A stretch of 11,051 nt of DNA from Gammaproteobacteria bacterium (GTDB lineage Bacteria; Pseudomonadota; Gammaproteobacteria; Pseudomonadales; Porticoccaceae), in contig SBGI01000099.1 in assembly GCA_006227015.1 (NCBI GenBank), positions 1 to 11,051 on the forward strand, given 5' to 3'. Each line of letters begins with the position of its first letter. The first letter of the stretch is position 1. Shown here one piece after another: positions 1 to 7,028 of this stretch. The notes under the pieces were generated by a model, which saw nothing but the letters and a program-made list of their open reading frames with translations, was not told where the DNA came from and searched no databases. Both the position numbers and the translations under genes were made by a program.

Positions 1-2
1 TG

Positions 3-221
3 CCCCTGCCGACCCCAAAAGAATATGTGATGGTCGCTGTGGATGTGTCGGAAAAAGGCACCCCCGATAACATCAATATTGTTAGCATACACGCCGACGA
101 AACCGAGGGACTGGAAAAGCGCGCACGCAGAGCCATTAACGGCAGCCGCTTTCGCCCACGATTTGAGAATGGCACTCCGGTCACGACCCAGGCATTGCCG
201 GTCAAGGTCTTGATGAATTAG
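3..221 (+). CDS. TonB C-terminal-domain-like protein, 3' end only
   Basis: Partial gene: the reading frame is open from the window edge (first full codon at base 3) and stops with TAG at 219-221. About 72 C-terminal residues are visible. They read as a TonB-type C-terminal domain: a beta strand with VMVAVDVSEKG, then DNINIV, an alpha-helix with RARRAI, then SRFRPRFENGTPV and a closing strand. This fits the family pattern of V-x-V-x(n)-G-x-(V/P)-x-N-(I/V), a helix and FxPxxxNGxPV. TonB proteins transmit proton-motive force from ExbBD to the outer membrane; many proteobacterial proteins also carry this domain on TPR or other scaffolds. The N-terminus, and therefore any membrane anchor, lies outside the window, so true TonB cannot be separated from a TonB-C fusion. 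The next gene starts 10 bases downstream on the same strand, which suggests the same operon. Confidence 0.75.
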   Translation, partial: PLPTPKEYVMVAVDVSEKGTPDNINIVSIHADETEGLEKRARRAINGSRFRPRFENGTPVTTQALPVKVLMN

Positions 222-231
222 GCTAATCCGC

Positions 232-1152
232 ATGAAATATCTTTTCCCATGGCTGCTAATGTCTGTGCTTCTGTTGACCGGCTGCCCAACAATGCCCTCA
301 TCCAGCAGCAGCTCACAAAGCTCGTCGTCAAGTTCTTCCAGCTCCCAGAGTTCCAGCTCCCAGAGTTCCAGCTCCCAGAGTTCCAGCTCCCAGAGTTCCA
401 GCAGCCAAAGTGCCAGCGCCCCGAGCACCAGCGAGAACAGTGAAGAGAGCGAAGGAGCAGAAACAGACAGTGCCGGGGCAGCAGGTGCAGAAACCCAGAG
501 CGCGGAAGCTGCAGACACCGAATCGGAAGGGGCGCAATCAGAAAATACCGCTGCAGCAAGCGCCCGCCGTACCGGCCCTGAAGGAGCTGAGGGCAGTCAG
601 GAACAAGCGGAGCCTTCCGGTGGTGAGCAACCGAGCCCTGCTGGCGGCCAGCTTCCACCCGGAGGTGGCGATATCCTCACGGAGGAAGAGAGGATTTCCT
701 CCCTGGACGAACAACTGGATGACTCTCTGGTTGTGTTCGATAGCATGCTGGGCGGCGAGCGAACCAATACCGGCAATGAAATGGCGGAAGACGGTGAAGA
801 TGCCGGCTCAGCGGGCAGTGCCGGTGGTCCCCTCTACGAGGAAGGCGACCTGGCCGGTGAAGCAGGTGGAGGTGCCGTTGGCGGTGCTGGCGAGGAAGGT
901 AGAGACGAACAACCCTACGGCGGTTGGGGCAACAGTGATACCAATACCGAGGGTAAGGCAACCACCACCTTTGGCCGTGATGGCGGCGTAGCAGGCACCC
1001 TCCCCGGCAGTCAACTGCCCGCAAATATCCCCAGTGGCAGCGATGATGATATCGTTGCCCGACAGATCCGCGAGGCGGCCATGCGTGAGCCGGACCCGGT
1101 ACTGCGGGAAAAACTCTGGGATGAGTACCGCAAATACAAAGAAGGGCAATAA
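232..1152 (+). CDS. Lipoprotein with Ser/Gln-repeat linker
   Basis: 306 residues. The N-terminus MKYLFPWLLMSVLLLTGC is a type II signal peptide with lipobox LTGC (Cys18), so the mature protein should be a lipid-anchored envelope protein. Residue +2 after Cys is Pro, not Asp, which is compatible with outer-membrane sorting. Residues 23-59 are almost only Ser and Gln (SSSSQ units), followed by a long Ser/Ala/Glu- and Gly-rich, low-complexity, acidic region to about residue 270, probably disordered. Two parts look ordered: residues about 147-178 (ILTEEERISSLDEQLDDS onward) and the charged C-terminal helix at about 271-306 (DDDIVARQIREAA, then DPVLREKLWDEYRKYK). The C-terminal block is the likely functional or partner-binding element. 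The start ATG is 10 bases after the upstream stop and has only a weak Shine-Dalgarno. The stop is 2 bases before the next start. I do not recognise a named family, and the function is unknown. Confidence 0.85.
   Translation: MKYLFPWLLMSVLLLTGCPTMPSSSSSSQSSSSSSSSSQSSSSQSSSSQSSSSQSSSSQSASAPSTSENSEESEGAETDSAGAAGAETQSAEAADTESEGAQSENTAAASARRTGPEGAEGSQEQAEPSGGEQPSPAGGQLPPGGGDILTEEERISSLDEQLDDSLVVFDSMLGGERTNTGNEMAEDGEDAGSAGSAGGPLYEEGDLAGEAGGGAVGGAGEEGRDEQPYGGWGNSDTNTEGKATTTFGRDGGVAGTLPGSQLPANIPSGSDDDIVARQIREAAMREPDPVLREKLWDEYRKYKEGQ
334..408 (+). repeat. 15-bp tandem repeat encoding SSSSQ
   Basis: There are five consecutive in-frame 15-base units. Three are identical (349-363, 364-378, 379-393; agttccagctcccag). 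They are flanked by a near-identical unit at 334-348 (first codon tct) and a diverged unit at 394-408 (ends agccaa). Each encodes Ser-Ser-Ser-Ser-Gln just after the lipobox of the surrounding lipoprotein. The unit is a multiple of three, so slippage would change linker length without breaking the frame. Ser-rich linkers are common in secreted proteins of marine gammaproteobacteria. Confidence 0.95.
1141..1146 (+). promoter_or_regulatory. Ribosome binding site supporting a GTG start
   Basis: gaaggg (within aaagaaggg) lies 8 bases before the GTG at 1155, inside the end of the upstream gene. It is the reason for preferring GTG1155 over the internal TTG at 1188. Confidence 0.5.
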
Positions 1153-1154
1153 CC

Positions 1155-2351
1155 GTGGTAGTTTTCCTGGTTCAGAGATCATGCAGTTTGAAAGCCCTTG
1201 GCCTGTTAATGGTATTGCTGTCACTTGCCGGGTGTGCAAACACCAATCGTGTCACCAGTACCGTGGTCACCCCCCTTGAGCAGCAAAGCGTTATCGCCAA
1301 CGAATCCCGGCTACTGGATCTGGCGGTGCTGCCCTTTGATCCGGGGCTGGAAAACATCAAGTCTGACGATACCACGGTCTCACCCACGGTTCGCAGCGCA
1401 GAAGCCCAATACCTCCCCAACCAGCTAGCGCAAACCATCCAGAAAACGACAGCCTGGGGGGCAGTTCGCCTGGTCCCCAGCCGCAACACCGTGGTCGATG
1501 TCTATGTCGCGGGAAAAATTGTTGAATCTACCGGGGAGACCCTGACTCTGAAGATTGATGTCAGCGATGCCAGCAATCGCCACTGGTACAGTAAAACCTA
1601 CACGGAAACTGTGGGCAGTTACGCATACGACCACCAAAACCGGACGCAACAGGATCCCTTCCAGGGACTGTTTAACCGCATTGCCAACGACCTGCTGGAA
1701 TACCACCGCCAACTCTCATCTGAACAGATCGCCAACCTGCGAGCAGTTTCCGACCTCAGGTTTGCCAAGGACTTTTCCCCAGAAGCCTTCAGCAGCCATA
1801 TCACCGAAGCACCCGATGGCCAACTCAAAATTTCCCGCTTGCCAGCAGAAAATGACCCCATTCTGAAGCGAATTCAGCGCATTCGAGAACGGGACTATCT
1901 ATTCATTGATACCATGCAGGAACATTACGATACCTTTTCCCGGCAGATGGATACCCCCTACCAGGAGTGGCGGGCTGCAAGCTACGATGAGATGGTCGCC
2001 GTGCAGGAGCTGAAACGTCAGTCCCGCACCCGCACCATTGGCGGCATTGCTGCAGTGATAGGCGGCATTATCGCTTCCGGCAGCAACAGTGGCTCGGGAC
2101 GGGCTGCAGGCGCGGTCGCCATCGGTACGGGAGCCATGATGGTAAAAAGCGGCTTGTCCAAGCGAGGAGAACTGAAAATCCACGAAGACGCCCTGGCAGA
2201 AATGGCCCAGTCCCTCGAAGCGGAAGTGGCCCCCCAGGTAATCCAGCTGGAAGATCGCACCATTACCCTGACGGGCAATGTGGAAGCACAGTACCAACAA
2301 TGGAAAACGCTGCTGCGGGAAATCTACCAGGCAGAACGCGGCGGAATCTGA
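1155..2351 (+). CDS. Lipoprotein with glycine-rich hydrophobic segment
   Basis: 398 residues from GTG1155, two bases after the previous stop. The lipobox is LAGC, Cys27, preceded by KALGLLMVLLSLAGC. A TTG at 1188 would give a tidier signal peptide (MKALGLL...), but GTG1155 has the better ribosome site; either start leaves the same mature protein. Mature residues about 50-185 look like a compact alpha/beta domain: a strand LDLAVLPFDPG, then VRLVPSRNTVVDVYVAGKIV, GETLTLKIDVSDASN and WYSKTYTETVGSYAY, then DPFQGLFNRIANDL. This layout is shared by several envelope lipoproteins that form or assist multi-subunit outer-membrane structures, but I cannot name the family. Residues about 205-290 are helical with conserved-looking aromatic pairs (RERDYLFIDTMQEHYDTF, PYQEWRAASYDEM). 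Residues about 294-334 are Gly/Ala/Ile-rich (IGGIAAVIGGIIASGS and following), like a glycine zipper that could insert in or pack against a membrane. A charged helical tail follows. Probably an outer-membrane component of the same machine; this is inference from context. Confidence 0.85.
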   Translation: MVVFLVQRSCSLKALGLLMVLLSLAGCANTNRVTSTVVTPLEQQSVIANESRLLDLAVLPFDPGLENIKSDDTTVSPTVRSAEAQYLPNQLAQTIQKTTAWGAVRLVPSRNTVVDVYVAGKIVESTGETLTLKIDVSDASNRHWYSKTYTETVGSYAYDHQNRTQQDPFQGLFNRIANDLLEYHRQLSSEQIANLRAVSDLRFAKDFSPEAFSSHITEAPDGQLKISRLPAENDPILKRIQRIRERDYLFIDTMQEHYDTFSRQMDTPYQEWRAASYDEMVAVQELKRQSRTRTIGGIAAVIGGIIASGSNSGSGRAAGAVAIGTGAMMVKSGLSKRGELKIHEDALAEMAQSLEAEVAPQVIQLEDRTITLTGNVEAQYQQWKTLLREIYQAERGGI

Positions 2352-2355
2352 GGTC

Positions 2356-3846
2356 ATGGCAGACAACAACGACTTCGAACCCATCAAACCGGCCGAATTT
2401 CCCCTGACCCAGAACACGCCAAAACCCGGTGAAACGATTCCCTGGCAGCAGCGCCGTTCCACCTGGGTGGCACTTGCGGTCTGTGTGCTGCTGGCCTTGC
2501 TGGTCATTTTCGTACTGCCAGCCATGGTACCGACACCGAAAGGTCCTCCGGTCACCATTGAAACGGGCAATAACCAGACACCCTCAATCTCTGAGTCCCC
2601 TTTCCGTGACGCCCAACTGAGCGATGCCCGTCGTGCCGCTCAAGATGTGCTGGCAAAAATACTTGAGAAAAAGTCATTCCTGGAACAAAAAAATATCCAG
2701 CAGTGGGGAGAATCTGCCATGGCAGAAGCTCTGAAAGCTGCTGCTGAGGGCGACCAGTATTATCGGCAGCGGAATTTTGCCGAGGCGCAAACCAGTTATC
2801 AGGAAACCCTGTCCAGATTGCAGGCACTGGAAGACAGTATTCCACAGCGGTTAGCGGCGGCGCTGGAAGCCGGGAACAAAGCCCTTGATGCAGGCAATGC
2901 CCAGACTGCGACACAGCAGTTTGAACTGGCACTGGCGATTGATCCCGACAACCGCGATGCCGAAACCGGGCTGTCCCGAGCCGCGGTGCTCGACCAGGTT
3001 GCCGACCTGCTCAATCAGGCGGATATCGCGGTACAGAACACCGAGTTCAAAAATGCTCGCCAGCTGTTCCAACAGGCGATTGCCCTTGATGCACTGAACA
3101 ACAGGGCCAGAGACGGCCTACAGCAGGTTGAAAGCCAAATCAGCCAACAAAGCTTTAATTTGGCAATGAGCCGCGGCTTTAATGCACTGGAAAGCAACCA
3201 GCTGACACAGGCCAAGGCAGCATTTAACGAGGCGCTGAAACTCCAGCCGGATAGCGAGGCCGCCCGCAAAGGCCTGGCACAGGCCAGCAATCGTGCCACC
3301 CAGCAATCCATCCAGGCACTGATGTCCAAAGCGGAACAACAGGAAGCCGACGAGCAGTGGCACTCGGCCAAAGACAGCTACGCCAGAACGCTGACCATCG
3401 ACAGTTCACTGATGGCTGCACGACTGGGACAACTGCGCAGCAGCGCCCGCGCCGACCTTGAAGACCGTATTCTGAAAATACTCAACGACCCACTGCGCCT
3501 GTCCACAGCAACAGTGCGAAAACAGGCAACACAGGTATTACAGGATGCCCGGGGTATCAAAAATCCCGGCCCCAGGTTGAGTGAGCAAATCACTCGTTTG
3601 CAGAAAACCATCCAGACCGCCGTGACACCGTTGACCATTGAGTTTCTGTCAGACAATGACACCCATGTCACCCTCTACAAGGTGGGAGAGCTGGGACAGT
3701 TCAGTCGCAAACAACTGGACCTGATACCCGGCAACTATGTGGCGGTAGGCAGTCGATCCGGTTACCGGGATGTCCGCGTGGAATTTCAGGTCACGGCAGC
3801 AAGCCGTGACAAGCCGGTGATTATTGTCTGTACGGAGCCGGTCTAA
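2356..3846 (+). CDS. Membrane-anchored TPR protein with PEGA-like C-terminus
   Basis: 496 residues from ATG2356, 4 bases after the preceding stop. The open frame extends upstream to 2278, but that part overlaps the coding region of the previous gene, so ATG2356 (MADNNDF) is preferred. Residues 1-34 are polar and end in QQRR. Residues 37-58 are a single TM helix (WVALAVCVLLALLVIFVLPAMV), so the long remainder should be periplasmic. Residues about 120-355 are helix-turn-helix repeats of TPR type, for example GDQYYRQRNFAEAQTSYQETL (about 132-152), GNKALDAGNAQTATQQFELAL with AIDPDN (173-199), and ALESNQLTQAKAAFNEALKL with QPDS (277-300). TPRs usually mediate protein-protein contacts. Residues about 425-496 form a beta-rich end with DLIPGNYVAVGSRSGYRDV, which matches the PEGA-like pattern of L-x-PG-x-Y and G-x-R-x-GY, ending near VCTEPV. 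The stop overlaps the next ATG by one base (TAATG), so translation is probably coupled to the PEGA/FGE-like gene. Likely a periplasmic scaffold. Confidence 0.85.
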   Translation: MADNNDFEPIKPAEFPLTQNTPKPGETIPWQQRRSTWVALAVCVLLALLVIFVLPAMVPTPKGPPVTIETGNNQTPSISESPFRDAQLSDARRAAQDVLAKILEKKSFLEQKNIQQWGESAMAEALKAAAEGDQYYRQRNFAEAQTSYQETLSRLQALEDSIPQRLAAALEAGNKALDAGNAQTATQQFELALAIDPDNRDAETGLSRAAVLDQVADLLNQADIAVQNTEFKNARQLFQQAIALDALNNRARDGLQQVESQISQQSFNLAMSRGFNALESNQLTQAKAAFNEALKLQPDSEAARKGLAQASNRATQQSIQALMSKAEQQEADEQWHSAKDSYARTLTIDSSLMAARLGQLRSSARADLEDRILKILNDPLRLSTATVRKQATQVLQDARGIKNPGPRLSEQITRLQKTIQTAVTPLTIEFLSDNDTHVTLYKVGELGQFSRKQLDLIPGNYVAVGSRSGYRDVRVEFQVTAASRDKPVIIVCTEPV

Positions 3847-5903
3847 TGAATGATCAGAAAAATAACCAGGAGGCCATCCAGCCACTGGCATTCACCCCAC
3901 TGGAACACACCGCTGGTGGTGCGCGCTTTCGCTTAAAACCGTTGACCCTGATTCTGGGTTTCTCCCTGCTGGTCAGTGTCCTGGTGCTGGCCTTCCTGCT
4001 CAGCGCCCGCTCTGTGGTGGTGCAGATATCCCCCGACAATGCAGTCATTAATATCAATGGTGGTATCAGTTTTGCCCTGGCCGATCACTACCTGATGCGG
4101 CCGGGTGATTACCAATTGGTGGCCGAGGCAAAAGGTTTCCAGCCACTGCAAAAACCATTTACGGTCGGGCCGGAAGATCATCAGTTATTGAAGTTGGAGA
4201 TGCAGAAGCTGCCCGGGCACTTGGCCATTACCACCGAACCTGAGGCGGCTATAGTCAGTATCAATGACCAAGCTGTGGGCACCACACCTCTCACCATTCA
4301 TGACCTGAAACCGGGAATTCACTCCCTGTCCCTCTCGGCAGATCGCTATCTATCCTCCACCCGGGAGATCAGCATCGAAGGCATGGATATCACACAGTCA
4401 CTGGCTGTACAGCTTGAACCCGCCTGGGGTCAGGTTTCCCTGACATCCTCACCACCCGGCGCAACCGTCAGTATCGGTGACGAGGTTCGGGGCACCACGC
4501 CCATCACCACCGAGCTGCTGGCCGAAGGCGAGGTGGTTAAAGTGGCATTACAGGGCTATAAAACCTGGCAACAAAGCCTGAGGGTCGCCATTGGTGACAC
4601 CCTGGACGTTAGCGATATCCAGCTTGAACCGGCTGACGGTGTGTTGCGGCTCAGTTCCTCTCCCAGCGGAGCCACCGTCACCCTCAACGGCACTTATCAG
4701 GGCACAACACCTCTGGACATCGAGTTAACACCGCAGCAGTCCCATCTACTGACCCTGTTTTACAATGGTTACAAGACGGCAAAACGCAACCTGACACTTT
4801 CGGCCGGCGAACAACAGAGCATGTCTGTACAGCTTCAGGCGAGCCTGGGAGAGGTTCAGGTAGTAGCAAGCCCGGGGGATGCCTCGGTATGGATCGACGG
4901 CGTCCTGCGCGGAACTCAGGGACAGACTTTCACCTTGCCGGCCAGACAGCATCATATTGAACTACGCAGACCCGGTTATGCCACAGCCACGCGCACCGTC
5001 ACTCCACAACCGGGTCTCGACCAGGTGGTCAAGGTGACGTTACTCACTGATCAGCAAGCCCGCTGGGCATCAATCCCCGAGAAAATCACCACCGCCAACG
5101 GTGCCAGCCTGCTGCTCTTCAAACCCACAGAAACCTTCACCATGGGGGCCCCTCGCCGGGAAAGCGGTCGCCGGGCCAATGAAGTGCGGCGCAAGGTGCA
5201 ATTGACCCGCCCTTTCTATCTTGCCAGTCATGAAGTCACCAACCGCCAATACAAACAGTTTTCCCGGGCACACAGTTCCAGTCACACCGGTGGAATTACC
5301 CTGGACCAGCCTTCCCAACCAGTAGTGCGCATCAGCTGGGAAGAGGCTGCACGTTACTGCAATTGGCTCAGTGGCAAGGACAATCTGACACCGTTTTACC
5401 GGGAAGAAAGCGGCAAAATCAAGGGCTATAACCCATCGGCCAACGGTTACCGCCTGCCCACCGAAGCCGAGTGGGCCTGGGCAGCCCGCGCCATTACCGG
5501 TGGCGAAAAACGCTTTTCCTGGGGTCAGCAATTCCCACCTGCCAACAACTCCGGAAATTTTGCCGACAGCAGCGCCGGGCGACTGGTGACCGAAAAGATC
5601 AAGGGATATACAGATGGCTTTGCCGTCTCCGCGCCGGTAGGTAGTTTTCGACCCAATCACCGCCAACTGTACGACCTGGAAGGTAATGTGTCAGAGTGGG
5701 TCAATGACTACTATGGCATCGAACTGGGCCTGAGCGGCAACGCTGAAAAAGATCCGACAGGGCCGGCCACAGGGGACCTTAGAGTCATCCGTGGCGCCAG
5801 TTGGCGACATGGAAATATCACGGAACTGCGCTTGTCCTATCGCGACTACGGGGAAAAGCCGCGGGACGATGTGGGCTTCCGTATTGCCCGTTATGTGGAG
5901 TAA
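3846..5903 (+). CDS. Multi-PEGA protein with inactive FGE-like (sulfatase-modifying-factor) domain
   Basis: 685 residues. The start ATG3846 shares its A with the upstream TAA; ggag at 3834-3837 is a good ribosome site. A cytoplasmic N-terminus of about 31 residues is followed by one TM helix (about 33-54, LTLILGFSLLVSVLVLAFLL), then a periplasmic region. There are four clear PEGA modules (about 125-190, 195-262, 265-330, 335-400), each with SPPGATVSI/SPSGATVTL- and GTTPL-type motifs, and a degenerate first one at 56-118. Residues about 421-685 are an FGE-sulfatase (formylglycine-generating enzyme) domain: FTMGAPRRE, RPFYLASHEVTNRQY, ISWEEAARYCNWLSG, YRLPTEAEWAWAAR (535-548), LEGNVSEWVNDYYG, VIRGASW (647-653), VGFRIARY. 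Active FGEs carry a Cys pair just after the GGS(W/Y) motif. Here the corresponding positions are His655 and Glu660, and the only Cys in the whole protein is Cys505. It is therefore unlikely to be an oxidase; a binding or structural role is more likely. Such inactive FGE-like domains are widespread as ligand-binding folds. Confidence 0.92.
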   Translation: MNDQKNNQEAIQPLAFTPLEHTAGGARFRLKPLTLILGFSLLVSVLVLAFLLSARSVVVQISPDNAVININGGISFALADHYLMRPGDYQLVAEAKGFQPLQKPFTVGPEDHQLLKLEMQKLPGHLAITTEPEAAIVSINDQAVGTTPLTIHDLKPGIHSLSLSADRYLSSTREISIEGMDITQSLAVQLEPAWGQVSLTSSPPGATVSIGDEVRGTTPITTELLAEGEVVKVALQGYKTWQQSLRVAIGDTLDVSDIQLEPADGVLRLSSSPSGATVTLNGTYQGTTPLDIELTPQQSHLLTLFYNGYKTAKRNLTLSAGEQQSMSVQLQASLGEVQVVASPGDASVWIDGVLRGTQGQTFTLPARQHHIELRRPGYATATRTVTPQPGLDQVVKVTLLTDQQARWASIPEKITTANGASLLLFKPTETFTMGAPRRESGRRANEVRRKVQLTRPFYLASHEVTNRQYKQFSRAHSSSHTGGITLDQPSQPVVRISWEEAARYCNWLSGKDNLTPFYREESGKIKGYNPSANGYRLPTEAEWAWAARAITGGEKRFSWGQQFPPANNSGNFADSSAGRLVTEKIKGYTDGFAVSAPVGSFRPNHRQLYDLEGNVSEWVNDYYGIELGLSGNAEKDPTGPATGDLRVIRGASWRHGNITELRLSYRDYGEKPRDDVGFRIARYVE

Positions 5904-5909
5904 CTGCCC

Positions 5910-6164
5910 ATGCCAACCTTAGTAAAATACTATTTACTCATGGCTATTCTCCTTACAGGATTGTTCGCAGTAGCCGAGGAGCCAGCCTCGTCTCCGCCTG
6001 ACCCGGCTGCAGCCACCGGTGAGAAAACTGCCAGTGACAAAAACAGTGATAAAAATGAAGCCACTCAAAACAGCGAATCTCGCCAGAGGCCAAAAGCCCC
6101 TGAATTTGATCCCAGCGAGCAAATTTCCGAGGATTTGTCAGTTCCATTTCCCGTGGATATATAG
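5910..6164 (+). CDS. Small secreted protein with conserved-looking C-terminal tail
   Basis: 84 residues. ATG5910 is 6 bases after the preceding stop, with tggag at 5896-5900 as ribosome site. The first 22 residues form a signal peptide (hydrophobic core YYLLMAILLTGLFAVA) with likely cleavage after AVA. The mature part, residues 23-62, is low-complexity and polar (Pro, Ala, Ser, Lys, Asn, Asp), probably disordered. The last about 20 residues (PEFDPSEQISEDLSVPFPVDI) are different in character: hydrophobic and acidic, ending in FPVDI at the stop. I recall similar PSE-x-I-x(3,4)-DxxVxFPxDI endings in small gammaproteobacterial proteins, but this could not be checked. No lipobox. No named family; possibly a short peptide ligand for a periplasmic partner of this operon (inference). 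A 49-base gap follows, the largest in the window. Confidence 0.75.
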   Translation: MPTLVKYYLLMAILLTGLFAVAEEPASSPPDPAAATGEKTASDKNSDKNEATQNSESRQRPKAPEFDPSEQISEDLSVPFPVDI

Positions 6165-6201
6165 TGGTATGGTTGAACGCAGACTCTGACCTGTTGCAGC
6201 T

Positions 6202-6207
6202 AAAGGA
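6202..6207 (+). promoter_or_regulatory. Ribosome binding site of the channel gene
   Basis: aaagga, 6 bases before ATG6214. It sits in the only gap of note (6165-6213). In this gap I found no terminator hairpin and only a poor promoter-like match (ttgaac at 6173 without a convincing -10), so the genes on both sides are probably co-transcribed. Confidence 0.6.
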
Positions 6208-6213
6208 AACATC

Positions 6214-7011
6214 ATGCGCAATAACACCTCATCGGAATTTCTCTACCAGTTATTCGCCCTGATACTGGCACTGATTCTGGTGCACACTTTCTATGTCACA
6301 TTGATTCGCCCCAACGCCAACCTGGTACTGGAGCAACAACTTGCGCGCGAAGCGGCCGGTGAAAGCTATGTGGCAGAAAGGTCGTTCTATGTGGTCGTCA
6401 AGGATTACGAACAGGAAGCCTGCTTTATTTTGATGCTGTGGGCCTGTGCAATCATGGGTTACAAAGCTCGTCGCAGCCTGAACGAGCGCAGGCTGCTCAC
6501 ACAACCCTTACTAACCGTGCCCGATGGCAGTCGCGTTCTGCCGGAAGATGCCCGCCAGCTGTCGCGTCCCATACAGGCATTACCGGCTGTGCAACAGGGG
6601 TACCTGTTGCCGCGCACGCTTTTAGCTGCTCTGCAACGGTTTGGCTCGACGCGCAACATCCAGGATGTGTCCCACGCAGTGGGAGAAGTACTGGATACCG
6701 AGTCCGACCGGCTAGACTCAGAACTCTCCATGGTGCGTTACATTGCCTGGGCCATTCCCTCAATCGGATTTATTGGCACCGTAAGGGGTATTGGTGAGGC
6801 ACTCAGCCAGGCCCACAAGGCCGTGCAGGGCGATATCGCCGGAGTCACAGCCAGTCTCGGCGTGGCCTTTAACTCCACCTTTATCGCACTGGTGATCAGC
6901 ATTGCACTGATGTTCCTGCTGCATCAGTTGCAGCTTTTACAGGAACGTTTGGTACTGGATACCCACAGTTATTGCGACAGCAATTTAATGCGTCACCTGA
7001 AAACCGATTGA
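6214..7011 (+). CDS. MotA/TolQ/ExbB-family proton channel protein
   Basis: 265 residues, start supported by the aaagga ribosome site. Four hydrophobic segments: about 10-31, 68-83, 173-195 and 212-238. The last two hold the signature of the MotA/TolQ/ExbB channel family: AIPSIGFIGTVRGIGEAL, and ASLGVAFNSTFIALVISIAL. The central Thr189 (GTVRG) and Thr222 (NSTF) are 33 residues apart, the same spacing as the TM threonines of E. coli ExbB (148 and 181) and TolQ (145 and 178) recalled from the literature, and the segment aligns with ExbB without gaps. Family members form pentamers around a dimer of a one-TM subunit carrying an essential Asp, and couple ion flow to motion of that subunit. Unlike ExbB/TolQ (three TMs) this protein appears to have an additional N-terminal TM, with a loop of about 36 residues between the first two. 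No ExbD/TolR gene follows; the two vWA genes downstream are the best partner candidates. Confidence 0.92.
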   Translation: MRNNTSSEFLYQLFALILALILVHTFYVTLIRPNANLVLEQQLAREAAGESYVAERSFYVVVKDYEQEACFILMLWACAIMGYKARRSLNERRLLTQPLLTVPDGSRVLPEDARQLSRPIQALPAVQQGYLLPRTLLAALQRFGSTRNIQDVSHAVGEVLDTESDRLDSELSMVRYIAWAIPSIGFIGTVRGIGEALSQAHKAVQGDIAGVTASLGVAFNSTFIALVISIALMFLLHQLQLLQERLVLDTHSYCDSNLMRHLKTD

Positions 7012-7028
7012 GTCCGGGCCAACAGAAT

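Noticed and set aside
218..658. 146-codon minus-strand frame with GSWNS repeats
   Set aside because: The repeats are only the reverse complement of the SSSSQ array; it lies antisense to a well-supported lipoprotein gene.
410..991. 193-codon open frame on the + strand, overlapping the first lipoprotein gene
   Set aside because: It is an out-of-frame reading of low-complexity Ser/Ala/Gly codons, begins inside the repeat region, has no ribosome site, and encodes no recognisable domain.
1899..2570. 223-codon minus-strand frame spanning the junction of genes 3 and 4
   Set aside because: Composition is unlike a protein (irregular, no domain), and both plus-strand genes here are strongly supported by signal peptide, TM and operon spacing.
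5070..5666. 198-codon minus-strand frame
   Set aside because: Antisense to the FGE-like domain, whose motifs are unmistakable; a long antisense frame is expected from codon bias at this G+C.
5106..5900. Active formylglycine-generating enzyme
   Set aside because: The Cys pair needed for catalysis is replaced by His and Glu, and no sulfatase gene is present in the window.
6165..6213. Possible internal promoter or terminator in the 49-base gap
   Set aside because: ttgaac at 6173 has no acceptable -10 at the right distance, and no GC-rich stem followed by T-run is present.
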